DNA from: Paenibacillus aceti
GTDB taxonomy: Bacteria; Bacillota; Bacilli; Paenibacillales; Paenibacillaceae
Assembly: GCF_003614185.1 (NCBI RefSeq)
Contig: NZ_KZ987724.1
Span: 4,997,878 to 5,061,877, forward strand
DNA length: 64,000 nucleotides
Direction of reading: 5' to 3'
A program made the position numbers and the translations under genes. The notes under the pieces are model-generated. The model did not search any database. It was not told where the DNA came from and worked only from the letters and a program-made list of their open reading frames with translations. Of this stretch, positions 15,936 through 24,079 are shown in pieces; the stretch's first letter is position 1; each line of letters starts with the position of its first letter.

Positions 15936-16810
15936 GCTTCGCTTATGATGATCGCAGCTTATGGAGACACGGCGCGTTGGCCGATGTCAGTCTCTCCATA
16001 ACGCCGGGCAGCTTCGTCGGTATTGCCGGCATAACTGGCTCAGGCAAATCCACGCTGCTCCAGCATCTTAATGGGATTCTGAAGCCTACTGCTGGAAGAG
16101 TGAAAGTGCTAGATTTCACAATAGGAGCAGGGGATAAAGGACCGCTGCGTGAGCTGCGGCGGCGTGTCGGTCTTGTATTTCAATTCCCAGAGCAGCAATT
16201 ATTCGAGGATACCGTAGAGAAGGATCTTTGCTTCGGTCCGCTTAACTTCGGAGTACCTTTGGAGGAAGCAAAGGATCGGGCCAGTCGGGCGCTGGAAATG
16301 CTGGGGCTAGACGATTCATTTCTGCCGCGCAATCCGTTTCATCTTAGCGGTGGGCAGATGCGCAAGGTGGCGATCGCCTCGATCCTGACGATGGAGCCGG
16401 ATATTATCGCGCTGGATGAGCCTACGGCTACGCTTGATCCGCAGAGCCGGGCAGAGCTGCTCCAGCTGCTATCCCGGCTGCAGCGCGAGGAGGGCAAGAC
16501 GGTCATCGTCGTTACGCATCGCATCGAGGAAATGCTGCCGTATGCGGAGTCCTGGATCGTGATGAAGGACGGCACACCGATATTTCAAGGCACGCCCGCT
16601 GAGCTGGTTCGTGAAGAGCGGCATTTATCGGAGGCTGGTCTGGCTCTTCCGGAATGCATTCGGCTTTGGAATCAGCTGGCGATCAAGCTCGGTTTGGAGC
16701 AAGAGGAGCCCTGCTTGAGCGCTGAGGCTATTGCCGAACGGGTAGCTGCTTTATATGAGCATGAGGTTCATCCGCCTACATGGGGAGGAGGAGCTGGCGA
16801 TGCGGGATAA
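15911..16810 (+). CDS. ecfA2: Energy-coupling factor transporter ATPase EcfA2
   Basis: A 299-residue ABC ATPase paired with EcfA1. Walker A GITGSGKST near residue 40, Q-loop FPEQQLFEDTVEKD, signature HLSGGQMRKV near 145, Walker B IIALDEPTATLDP. The C-terminal 60 residues are an accessory segment beyond the nucleotide-binding fold. ATG start with GAGGTGAG just upstream, inside the end of ecfA1; ends by overlapping the start of ecfT. Expected on the cytosolic face of the ECF complex. Confidence 0.93.
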   Translation: MSVHFEQVSFAYDDRSLWRHGALADVSLSITPGSFVGIAGITGSGKSTLLQHLNGILKPTAGRVKVLDFTIGAGDKGPLRELRRRVGLVFQFPEQQLFEDTVEKDLCFGPLNFGVPLEEAKDRASRALEMLGLDDSFLPRNPFHLSGGQMRKVAIASILTMEPDIIALDEPTATLDPQSRAELLQLLSRLQREEGKTVIVVTHRIEEMLPYAESWIVMKDGTPIFQGTPAELVREERHLSEAGLALPECIRLWNQLAIKLGLEQEEPCLSAEAIAERVAALYEHEVHPPTWGGGAGDAG

Positions 16811-17600
16811 GTTGCTATTCGGCCGCTGTATCGACACAGGGTCCCCCATTCACAGACTTGATCCACGAGCCAAAATTACGGGGATGATACTCTATCTCAT
16901 CGCGATTATAGCTGTCGGTTCCTGGCCGATGCTGCTCGTCACTGTGGTTTTTTCCATTGTTTATATGCTGGCGACGCGGATTCCGCTGAAATATTTCGTG
17001 AAGGCCGCCAAGCCGTTATGGGTACTTATGGTTTTTATTTTTGTTGTGCAAAGTCTGACGGTGGAGAGCGGCGAGGTTGTTTTGCAGATTGGCGGCTGGG
17101 CTTTATATGCCGGCGGCTTAAAGAGCGGATTCATCGCGGCGGCCAGAATGGCCTTGCTGGTTTCTTTTACAGCGATTCTTACGTTTACGACGACACCGGG
17201 ATTGCTGAATCAAGGTCTGGACGGCGTGTTGAAGCCGCTGCAGAAGATCGGCATTAAGACGCAGCGCCTGACGCTGATGATGAGCATCGCACTACGCTTC
17301 ATACCAACCATTCTCGACGAGACGCACAAAATACTTAAAGCACAAGCGGCGCGCGGCGCGGATATTAAGGAACTGCCGTGGAAGGAGAAGGGGAAGCTGC
17401 TCCTATCTTTGCTCGTACCGGTGACGGTCAGCGCCTTTCGTCGGGCAGAGGAACTAGTACTGTCGATGGAATCAAGAGGCTATATCGTCGGGGCACCCCG
17501 ATCGGAATATCATTTGCTGACATGGCAGACCAAGGATACCTGGTTTGTACTCAGCTATGTGCTTCTGGTCGCGGTCGTTCTGACATATCGATTCATATAA
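16800..17600 (+). CDS. ecfT: Energy-coupling factor transmembrane protein EcfT
   Basis: A 266-residue membrane scaffold of the ECF transporter. Hydrophobic helices near residues 25-60, 75-95, 105-130 and at the C-terminus; the coupling-helix ARG motifs typical of EcfT are visible as AQAARGADIKELPW and SMESRGYIVG. The true start is the ATG at 16800, with GGAGGAGG 9 nt upstream, rather than 16755. Overlaps ecfA2 by 11 bp and is followed 25 bp later by the U32 gene. Confidence 0.92.
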   Translation: MRDKLLFGRCIDTGSPIHRLDPRAKITGMILYLIAIIAVGSWPMLLVTVVFSIVYMLATRIPLKYFVKAAKPLWVLMVFIFVVQSLTVESGEVVLQIGGWALYAGGLKSGFIAAARMALLVSFTAILTFTTTPGLLNQGLDGVLKPLQKIGIKTQRLTLMMSIALRFIPTILDETHKILKAQAARGADIKELPWKEKGKLLLSLLVPVTVSAFRRAEELVLSMESRGYIVGAPRSEYHLLTWQTKDTWFVLSYVLLVAVVLTYRFI

Positions 17601-17625
17601 AAATACTGGGCTGGAGGGAAACGTC

Positions 17626-19614
17626 ATGGCACGTTATTTTAATGGAAAAGAAGTTGAATTGCTGGCACCGGCAGGCACCTTCGAAATCTTCAAGGAAGTG
17701 ATTCAGGCGAATTGCGATGCGGTCTATTTCGGTGGACCGAGCTTGAACATGCGGCTTATGCGCAAAGGCTATAATTTCACGCGCGAGGAGATCGTGGAGG
17801 CTGCCAAGATGGCTCACTCCTTAGATAAAAAAGTATATATCACCGTCAACAATCTGCTGAACGAGAATGAGCTTGATGAGGCACGGGATTATTTGCAGTT
17901 CCTCGATGGCGCAGGTGTGGATGCCTTGATCGTTCAGGATTTTGCTATTTTAGAGTTAATTAAGGAAATGAATCTGTCGCTTGCCGTCCATTCCTCCGTG
18001 ATGATGAATGTGCATAATGTGGAGATGGTGAAGGCGCTGCAGGAGTTGGGTGTATCGCGAGTGGTTTCTTCCCGGGAGATGGATCTGCAAGAGACCCGTT
18101 ATCTTAAAGCAGTGACAGGGATTGAAATAGAATATTTCGTGCATGGGGATATGTGCTCGGTGCATGGGGCTAACTGTTATTTCAGCTCGATGGTATTCGG
18201 GATGAGCAGCAACCGCGGGAAATGTATGAAGCCGTGCCGCTGGGATTATCGGATCAAGAAGGATGGATATGTCTTCCCGGCCGAGTACCCTCTAGCAGTT
18301 AAGGATATGTACATGTATGAGAATATACCAGAGCTGATCCATGGCGGCATTACCTCCTTTAAAATAGAGGGCCGCATGCGCGATACCGCATTCGTATTGA
18401 TGCTGGTCAATGCTTATGGCGACGCGATTGATCGCTATATCGCCGATCCGGTCGGATTTGAGCGGACGCGCGACTCGAAGCTGCTCTACGAGAACCGCAA
18501 GCGTGATTTTTCCACGGCATACGCCTTCGGACGTCCTGGATTATCGAATATTAATAAGCGCTATGAAGGTACCGGCAAGTTCTATAGCACTGGCAAGGTG
18601 TTCAGTACGCCTACGGCGGAGAGAGAGCTTGGGGAGAAAAGATTGGATGCGATTCGCGACAAGCTCGCTGAAATCCGTAAACCATCTGCGTCCACGGCCG
18701 AGGTGTCGGTACATGTCAACAATGTAGCTCAAGCGAAGGCAGCTTTATCTGCGGGAGCCGATCATATCTATCTGTCGGGTGATGTATTCGAACCGGATCA
18801 TGCATTTACTAAAGAGGAGATCCATGAGCTGGCTGCAGATAAAGGGAAGGCGAAGATCTATCTATGCCTGCCGCGTATGATGAATGAGCTGCAATTCGAG
18901 ATGTATGATGGTCTTTTGTCAGGAGATCGGCTGCCGATCGATGGCATTATGGTCACTAATCTCGGTGCTATTCATAAATTTGCGAATGCTGGATACCCGC
19001 TGATCGGGGATTACAATCTGAATGTCTATAATCGTATTTCGGCGGAATTCTATCATCGGCTCGGCGTAGAACGACTTACCGCTTCGATGGAGCTGCCGCT
19101 GAATGATCTGGCTGCGCTGCTGGATCATACGAACCCGCCTATGGAGGTTATCGTACATGGCTCTCCAGCGTTAATGTATATGGAACATGATTTATATGAA
19201 AATACGGAAATATTCGAGCCGATCGGTGAAGAGGAGAATTATTTCGTAAATAACAGCATTCTCGTGATGAAGACGGATAAAGGGGAGAACCCGGTGTATC
19301 GGGATGTACACGGTCGTTGTCATCTGATGATGGCTAAAGAGCTGTGCTTGATGCCGGTTGTGCGCGAGCTGCTGGAAGCAGGGCTGTCTGTATTGCGTAT
19401 TGAGGGTGCGACCTACAAGCCGGAGCAATTGCAGCAAATTGTGAGCGCCTATAAAGCGGCTATTGCTAACCCTGAGACAGCGGAGCAGACTTACACGGGT
19501 ATGACATCCGTCTATGCAGGCTATACGCTTGGAGCATTGCAGTTCGATGGCGGCGATGTAGGGAAGAGCCTGGGGATGAAGGAAGAGGCTGTCACAACCA
19601 GTATTAAATCGTAA
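17626..19614 (+). CDS. U32-family protein (two-barrel, Fe-S cysteine motif) in the EET operon
   Basis: A 662-residue member of the U32 'peptidase' family. N-terminal barrel starts ELLAPAGTFEIFKEVI and carries the family block IEYFVHGDMCSVHGANCYFSS...GKCMKPCRW (near residues 165-205), whose four cysteines match the Fe-S ligands of hydroxylating U32 proteins; the FKIEGRMRD block follows near 245. A second barrel-like half (NLNVYNRISAEFYHRLGVE near 465) makes it similar in size to RlhA. Known relatives hydroxylate tRNA/rRNA bases or, as UbiU/UbiV, the ubiquinone ring without oxygen. ATG with GGAGGG upstream. Its place between ecfT and quinone genes suggests work on a quinone or cofactor; that is inference. 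Confidence 0.85.
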   Translation: MARYFNGKEVELLAPAGTFEIFKEVIQANCDAVYFGGPSLNMRLMRKGYNFTREEIVEAAKMAHSLDKKVYITVNNLLNENELDEARDYLQFLDGAGVDALIVQDFAILELIKEMNLSLAVHSSVMMNVHNVEMVKALQELGVSRVVSSREMDLQETRYLKAVTGIEIEYFVHGDMCSVHGANCYFSSMVFGMSSNRGKCMKPCRWDYRIKKDGYVFPAEYPLAVKDMYMYENIPELIHGGITSFKIEGRMRDTAFVLMLVNAYGDAIDRYIADPVGFERTRDSKLLYENRKRDFSTAYAFGRPGLSNINKRYEGTGKFYSTGKVFSTPTAERELGEKRLDAIRDKLAEIRKPSASTAEVSVHVNNVAQAKAALSAGADHIYLSGDVFEPDHAFTKEEIHELAADKGKAKIYLCLPRMMNELQFEMYDGLLSGDRLPIDGIMVTNLGAIHKFANAGYPLIGDYNLNVYNRISAEFYHRLGVERLTASMELPLNDLAALLDHTNPPMEVIVHGSPALMYMEHDLYENTEIFEPIGEEENYFVNNSILVMKTDKGENPVYRDVHGRCHLMMAKELCLMPVVRELLEAGLSVLRIEGATYKPEQLQQIVSAYKAAIANPETAEQTYTGMTSVYAGYTLGALQFDGGDVGKSLGMKEEAVTTSIKS

Positions 19615-19677
19615 TGGTAATATAATTCATTTTAACCGGTTTTGTAATAAAAGATTCACACGGAAGGAGCATGAAAG

Positions 19678-20967
19678 ATGCATCAATATATCGGACCTGA
19701 AGGTGTTCTTGAGAAGCGCAGTCAGTATTTCTATCCTTGCACCAGCTATTTCTATCGTAATCCTCCTCAGATCGTTAAGGGCGAGATGCAGTATATGTAC
19801 GGACATGACGGCAAGCGATACACCGATTTCTTCGCCGGTGTCTCTGTCTGTGCCAGCGGTCACTGTAATCCTGACATAGCCAAGCGTACAGCAGAACAGC
19901 TCAAGACTTTACAGCATACCTGTACGCTGTATTTGACACAGCCGAACGTTGATCTGGCTGAGCGTCTGGCTGACGTATTGCCTGGGGAGCTGCGCCGAAC
20001 CTTCTTCGTGAACAGCGGTTCGGAAGCGAATGAAGGCGCGATGCTGCTGGCTCGCTTGCACACTGGACGCAAGGGTTTCATTGCCTTGGAGCAGGGGCTG
20101 CACGGGCGTACTTACTTAACGATGAGCGTGACTGGCCTTACGATGTGGCGGGCTGATCCGCAATTGGCGCAGCCCGGAGCGGAGGATGTAACGTTTATTC
20201 CGCGTCCATATGAATATGGAGTAGATGCAGATGTAGCCGCCCGGCGCTCGATTGACGCTTTGAAGGCCGTCCTAGCTGAGAAGGGGGATTCCATCGCCGC
20301 GATGATCGTTGAACCGATCCAGGGCAATGGCGGAATTATCGTTCCGCCGGACTGGTATTTTCCTGAAGTGAAGGCGCTGCTTGAGCAATATGGCGTACTG
20401 ATGATTGATGATGAAATTCAGACCGGTTTCGGCCGTACCGGAGAGATGTTTGCGATGAGCCGCTGGGGAGTCGTTCCGGATATTATTACGATGGCCAAAG
20501 CACTGGGAAGCGGCATTCCGATCGCGGCCTTTGCTTCGACCGATAAGATTGCGGCCAGCTTCACACGTCCATCTGCCTCCACCTTCGGGGGCAATCCGGT
20601 ATCCTCTGTAACCGGCCTGGCTGTCCTTGATTATATCGAAGCGCATGGAATGGTTGAGCACTCTGCCAAGCTTGGTGAGCAGCTTATGTCAGGGCTGAGA
20701 GAGCTTGCCGAGCGTTACAGGGAAATCTCTGACGTGCGCGGAGCAGGTCTGATGGTGGGAGCTGAGCTATGCGCGGATGATCCGGCGCGCGGAGCAGCTT
20801 TGATTGATGAGGTGCTTGAAGAAATGAAAGACCGCGGATTCATTATTGGCAAGAACGGCGTAGATCGTAATGTGCTGGCTTTCCAGCCGCCGCTTGTCAT
20901 TACAGCACAGGATGTTGAGGAGATGCTTAATGCGCTGCGGTCTTCACTGCAAATTGTAATGAGCTAG
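19678..20967 (+). CDS. Class III PLP-dependent aminotransferase (AGT2-like)
   Basis: A 429-residue fold-type-I aminotransferase. FFVNSGSEANEGAMLLAR (near 103) binds the cofactor phosphate, the acidic pair in MIDDEIQTGFGRTGEM (near 242) contacts the pyridine ring, and the PLP lysine lies in ITMAKALGSGIP (near 275). Overall closest in style to alanine-glyoxylate/aspartate-family aminotransferases; the substrate cannot be read from sequence. ATG with AAGGAG 9 nt upstream. Co-directional between the U32 gene (64 bp) and ubiA (80 bp), so probably co-transcribed with the EET genes, a combination not in the described Listeria set. Confidence 0.9.
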   Translation: MHQYIGPEGVLEKRSQYFYPCTSYFYRNPPQIVKGEMQYMYGHDGKRYTDFFAGVSVCASGHCNPDIAKRTAEQLKTLQHTCTLYLTQPNVDLAERLADVLPGELRRTFFVNSGSEANEGAMLLARLHTGRKGFIALEQGLHGRTYLTMSVTGLTMWRADPQLAQPGAEDVTFIPRPYEYGVDADVAARRSIDALKAVLAEKGDSIAAMIVEPIQGNGGIIVPPDWYFPEVKALLEQYGVLMIDDEIQTGFGRTGEMFAMSRWGVVPDIITMAKALGSGIPIAAFASTDKIAASFTRPSASTFGGNPVSSVTGLAVLDYIEAHGMVEHSAKLGEQLMSGLRELAERYREISDVRGAGLMVGAELCADDPARGAALIDEVLEEMKDRGFIIGKNGVDRNVLAFQPPLVITAQDVEEMLNALRSSLQIVMS

Positions 20968-21046
20968 AGACAATTGAGCTCTAACATTATTCCATGAAAA
21001 AGTTGCATAGTGTGCGTGTTATGGAATAAGAAGGAGAGTGGAATCC

Positions 21047-21919
21047 ATGGAATATGCCAAAAAAATTGGCTCGAAGATCAAGCTATATGGCGAGCTGGTC
21101 ATGTTCTCACACACGTTATTCTCCCTGCCGTTTGCCATCATTTCGATGGTATGGGCGGCAGGAGGGCTCCCTTCCGGGCGTGTCATGCTCTGGGGACTGA
21201 TCGCGTTGATCGCTGCCAGGAATGGAGCAAATGCCTTCAATCGCGTCGTAGACCGTGTATTCGACGAGCAGAATCCGCGGACGGCGCATCGCCATCTGCC
21301 AAGACGGCTGCTCGATGCGAAGGAAGTGCTGATCTTCGTCGTCGTCAATTACGCGATCTTTATTTTTGCCGCGGCGATGCTGAATACACTTTGCTTTATT
21401 TTGTCGCCGGTCGCTATCTTCCTGATCTCATCGTATTCATATACGAAGCGATTCACCTTTCTAAGTCATCTGTATCTGGGCTTCTCGATCGCTTCGGCGC
21501 CGATCGGCGCCTGGTTCGCTGTGACGGGGAAGTTCGCCTTCACACCGTTCATTCTCGGCACGATCGTCATGCTGTGGATCGCCGGCTTCGACATCATCTA
21601 CGGATCGCAGGATATCGATTTCGACCGCAGTCATGGACTATGGTCCATACCGAGCTTCTTCGGACTGAAGAATGGGCTGCGGATCGCCGCAGGCCTCCAT
21701 GCTATTATGGTGCTGCTGCTCGTTGTCTTGATCCCGATCCGTCATTTAAGCTGGCTCTATATACTCGGTATCGTTATCGCAGTAGCCCTGCTGATGGTCG
21801 AGCATAAAATCATCAAGCCATCGAACCGAAAACGGATGAATATCGCATCCTACAACCTAAATCAAGTCATCAGCATGGTCATCCTCTTCTGTACGATGGC
21901 GGACTTCTTCCTGCTGTAG
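21047..21919 (+). CDS. ubiA: UbiA-family prenyltransferase (menaquinone/demethylmenaquinone type)
   Basis: A 290-residue membrane enzyme that attaches a polyprenyl chain to an aromatic ring. First Asp-rich motif NAFNRVVDRVFDEQNPRTAH (near 62-81) and second DIDFDRSHGLWSIP (near 189-202) are intact, and eight to nine hydrophobic helices are visible. Sequence style is that of the UbiA/MqnP group; in the Listeria EET locus the corresponding gene is dmkA, which makes a demethylmenaquinone pool for electron export. The ATG at 21047 (AAGGAG 10 nt upstream) is chosen over a GTG at 21038. Last gene of the eetA run; terminator follows. Confidence 0.9.
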   Translation: MEYAKKIGSKIKLYGELVMFSHTLFSLPFAIISMVWAAGGLPSGRVMLWGLIALIAARNGANAFNRVVDRVFDEQNPRTAHRHLPRRLLDAKEVLIFVVVNYAIFIFAAAMLNTLCFILSPVAIFLISSYSYTKRFTFLSHLYLGFSIASAPIGAWFAVTGKFAFTPFILGTIVMLWIAGFDIIYGSQDIDFDRSHGLWSIPSFFGLKNGLRIAAGLHAIMVLLLVVLIPIRHLSWLYILGIVIAVALLMVEHKIIKPSNRKRMNIASYNLNQVISMVILFCTMADFFLL

Positions 21920-21964
21920 ACGAGTGGGGAGATATCGAAATAGGTTATATGCGGAACCGTATGG

Positions 21965-21996
21965 GCCAAGTCTGCAAAAAGGCAGGCTTGGCTTTT
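21965..21996 (+). terminator. Terminator of the eetA-ubiA run
   Basis: GCCAAGTCTGC (21965-21975) pairs with GCAGGCTTGGC (21982-21992), one G-T pair, A-rich loop, followed by TTTT. The rest of 21997-22160 shows no gene. Confidence 0.85.
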
Positions 21997-22161
21997 GCGC
22001 GTCTAAATCGGGCGTAAACCCCATTCGTGTCACCACAAAAAACTACTAACTCGAGCCGCAAACCCTTTGCGCCCACTGCGAAAATCCCCGTGCAAGGTAA
22101 AAAGATGCAAATATGCAGGCTTTACACACTACGACGGCGACAACGAGCATACTAGAGTAAC

Positions 22162-22217
22162 AAAAAAGCGGCCCCCTCTACAGATACATGAATCTGTTAA
22201 AGGAAGTCCGCCTTTTT
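22162..22217 (-). terminator. Terminator downstream of the polyprenyl synthase gene
   Basis: Outer stem AAAAAAGCGG / CCGCCTTTTTT with an inner CAGAT/ATCTG hairpin (22181-22195). Can act on both strands; placed 10 bp after the minus-strand stop. Confidence 0.75.
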
Positions 22218-22227
22218 TAATTATCGT

Positions 22228-23208
22228 TTACCGATCTCTTCCACTAAAGAAGTCTAGCAGCACACGCAAATCCTTATGTGCAGGATAGGCACTCAATTGA
22301 TCGATGAGGGCTGCGGCCTCGTCCAGATAATGCTTGCTTAGCTGCTCGGTCTTGGCGAGCGCATCGGATTGCTGGATGGCTGCAATGACGGGATCGATCA
22401 GCTGCGACGGAGTGTCTGCCGAAATTGCGCGGATTCGCGGAGCCAGAGGCTCATCCTCGAGCGCAAACAGCACCGGCAGTGTAACCTGGCCATGACGCAA
22501 ATCGCTTCCGGCAGGCTTGCCCAATTTCTCCGAGGACTGCGTGAAATCAAGTATGTCGTCACGAATCTGGAAGGAGATCCCTAGCTTCTCTCCGAAGCTG
22601 TAGAGCAGATCAGCTGTAGCCTCGTCTACGCCAGCGGCGAGTGCGCCGATGCGGAGACAAGAGGCCATGAGCTGGGCCGTCTTATTTTTTGATTTCTCAA
22701 TATATTCCTCAATCGTAACGTCATAATCATACAGATGAGTTAGCTGCTGATATTCCCCGATGCATAGCTGTGTCGTAACTAATGACGACAGATCATAAGC
22801 ATAGCGCTCACGCTCTGCAGAATATGTAGAGATTAGCTCTATGACACGGGCTGACATATAGTTGCCAACATGCAGCGCCTCGTAGACGCCTAGCTTAACG
22901 TGTAGCGCTGGCTGACCACGCCGAAGTGATGAATTATCGATTATATCGTCATGAATTAAAGAAGCGGCATGAATGAATTCAGCCGCTGCTGCCAGCTGCC
23001 AGATCTTGCGTTTATCCTGAGGCTTACCAAAACGGCTGCCGACAATAACCATTAAAGGACGGATGCGTTTGCCGCCCGATTGAATCTGATCGATGATACT
23101 CTTCGCCAGCGTAGAGGAACGCGGAACATCCTTATCGTACTTAACGATATTCTGAATTTCGCGATCTACTGCCCGCAGCGAGATATCTAATGCCTCATCA
23201 AGCTTCAT
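22228..23208 (-). CDS. hepT: Heptaprenyl/polyprenyl diphosphate synthase, catalytic subunit
   Basis: A 326-residue trans-prenyltransferase that extends allylic diphosphates with isopentenyl diphosphate. FQSGGKRIRP-type substrate loop (near 45), first aspartate motif DDIIDNSSLRRGQ (near 91) and second motif DDILDFTQ with GKPAGSDLRHGQVTLP (near 217) are all present. The gene directly upstream encodes a small HepS-like partner, so this is likely the large subunit of a heterodimeric enzyme making the quinone side chain; equivalent to dmkB in the EET locus of Listeria. ATG with AGGAGGGAC upstream. Confidence 0.9.
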   Translation of the reverse strand: MKLDEALDISLRAVDREIQNIVKYDKDVPRSSTLAKSIIDQIQSGGKRIRPLMVIVGSRFGKPQDKRKIWQLAAAAEFIHAASLIHDDIIDNSSLRRGQPALHVKLGVYEALHVGNYMSARVIELISTYSAERERYAYDLSSLVTTQLCIGEYQQLTHLYDYDVTIEEYIEKSKNKTAQLMASCLRIGALAAGVDEATADLLYSFGEKLGISFQIRDDILDFTQSSEKLGKPAGSDLRHGQVTLPVLFALEDEPLAPRIRAISADTPSQLIDPVIAAIQQSDALAKTEQLSKHYLDEAAALIDQLSAYPAHKDLRVLLDFFSGRDR

Positions 23209-23268
23209 GAGAAGGTCCCTCCTCTAATTAAGAGTGTCTTCTTGCTGCACAAGGAGACAACTAGAGAA

Positions 23269-23718
23269 TTATATCGCCTGGATCGCTCTGCTGCAATTCC
23301 CTTCGAACTGAAGGAACCATTCCCAGCCTTCAATCAGCAGCGTATCTTGGGGATTACCCTCTACATGCTTGATTTGAATTCGTTTGACGATCGGGGCCAG
23401 ATGGGTAAGCAGGTCATACTCTTCCCATTTCAGGCATAGTTGCACATACAGACTGTATAGGTAGTCGCCGTTCAGCACCTTGCGGGTGAGTGTTTCCCCA
23501 GTGCAATTATCACAGCACATATGGCTCTGAAGGGCGAGCTTGATTGCGATGTAAATAGACAAGTGACGTTGTTTACGGACAGGGGTCAGATCATATTGAT
23601 CCAGTAGGCTGACCATGGGTAGAACGTCTTCTTGCTGTAGTTTGAGGTGAATGCCAGATTCGGGCGAAATTTCACCCTGCAACAAAAGACAAGCATCTTG
23701 AACGAGCTTTGTTTCCAT
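23269..23718 (-). CDS. HepS-like small subunit of heptaprenyl diphosphate synthase (probable)
   Basis: A 149-residue soluble helical protein. The segment LTRKVLNGDYLYSLYVQLC and the following RIQIKHVEGN resemble the 'VLAGDY...S' core and later helices of HepS-type (HEPPP_synt_1) subunits, although it is shorter than the 250-residue B. subtilis protein. A CCDNC cluster sits near residue 69. ATG at 23718 chosen (AAGGAG 9 nt upstream) over a GTG three codons earlier. Located 60 bp before the catalytic subunit on the same strand, which supports the assignment; sequence alone is only suggestive. Confidence 0.55.
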   Translation of the reverse strand: METKLVQDACLLLQGEISPESGIHLKLQQEDVLPMVSLLDQYDLTPVRKQRHLSIYIAIKLALQSHMCCDNCTGETLTRKVLNGDYLYSLYVQLCLKWEEYDLLTHLAPIVKRIQIKHVEGNPQDTLLIEGWEWFLQFEGNCSRAIQAI

Positions 23719-23740
23719 AGGGCACACTCCTTAAAGAGGT

Positions 23741-23817
23741 AGTTCAAAAAGTTTCATCCAACCTTCTCGGTGCTGAAAAACCTAAGCTGCGATACGGGAA
23801 ATCAGACTTTTTGAACA
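23741..23817. repeat. 77-bp inverted-repeat element upstream of the HepS-like gene
   Basis: Ends AGTTCAAAAAGT (23741-23752) and ACTTTTTGAACA (23806-23817) are inverted copies (11 of 12). The inside is not coding. It sits between the ribosome site and the promoter side of the HepS-like gene, so it would be in the mRNA leader. Looks like a small MITE-type or structured leader element; only one copy is in the window. Confidence 0.5.
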
Positions 23818-24010
23818 CTCACTTAAATAGCAGGTAGGTTTGCAGGGAGCCTGACACCGATTTGGCATATTCCAGCTAAAATTGCGATGGGGAATGATTC
23901 ACTGCAATTCATTATCAAGTAAGTAAGCTAGACACTTGGATAGAAAATTATGCAGGGAAATGCCATGATCAGTTATGGTAATTCTTCGAATTAAAGATAT
24001 GGTAAAAATT

Positions 24011-24041
24011 AGAGTAATGTACGGCAGGCGCACATTACTCT
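24011..24041 (-). terminator. Terminator of the pplA-ndh2 transcript
   Basis: Perfect ten-base stem AGAGTAATGT / ACATTACTCT; on the minus strand it is followed by AATTTTTACC. The 23818-24010 interval otherwise shows no gene. Confidence 0.75.
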
Positions 24042-24079
24042 AATACGAACTATTTGCTAATATATCTTAGTTAGGAAGA

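Noticed and set aside
21010-21807. 265-residue plus-strand frame
   Set aside because: Fully overlaps ubiA in another frame, with Arg/His-rich shadow composition and no motif.
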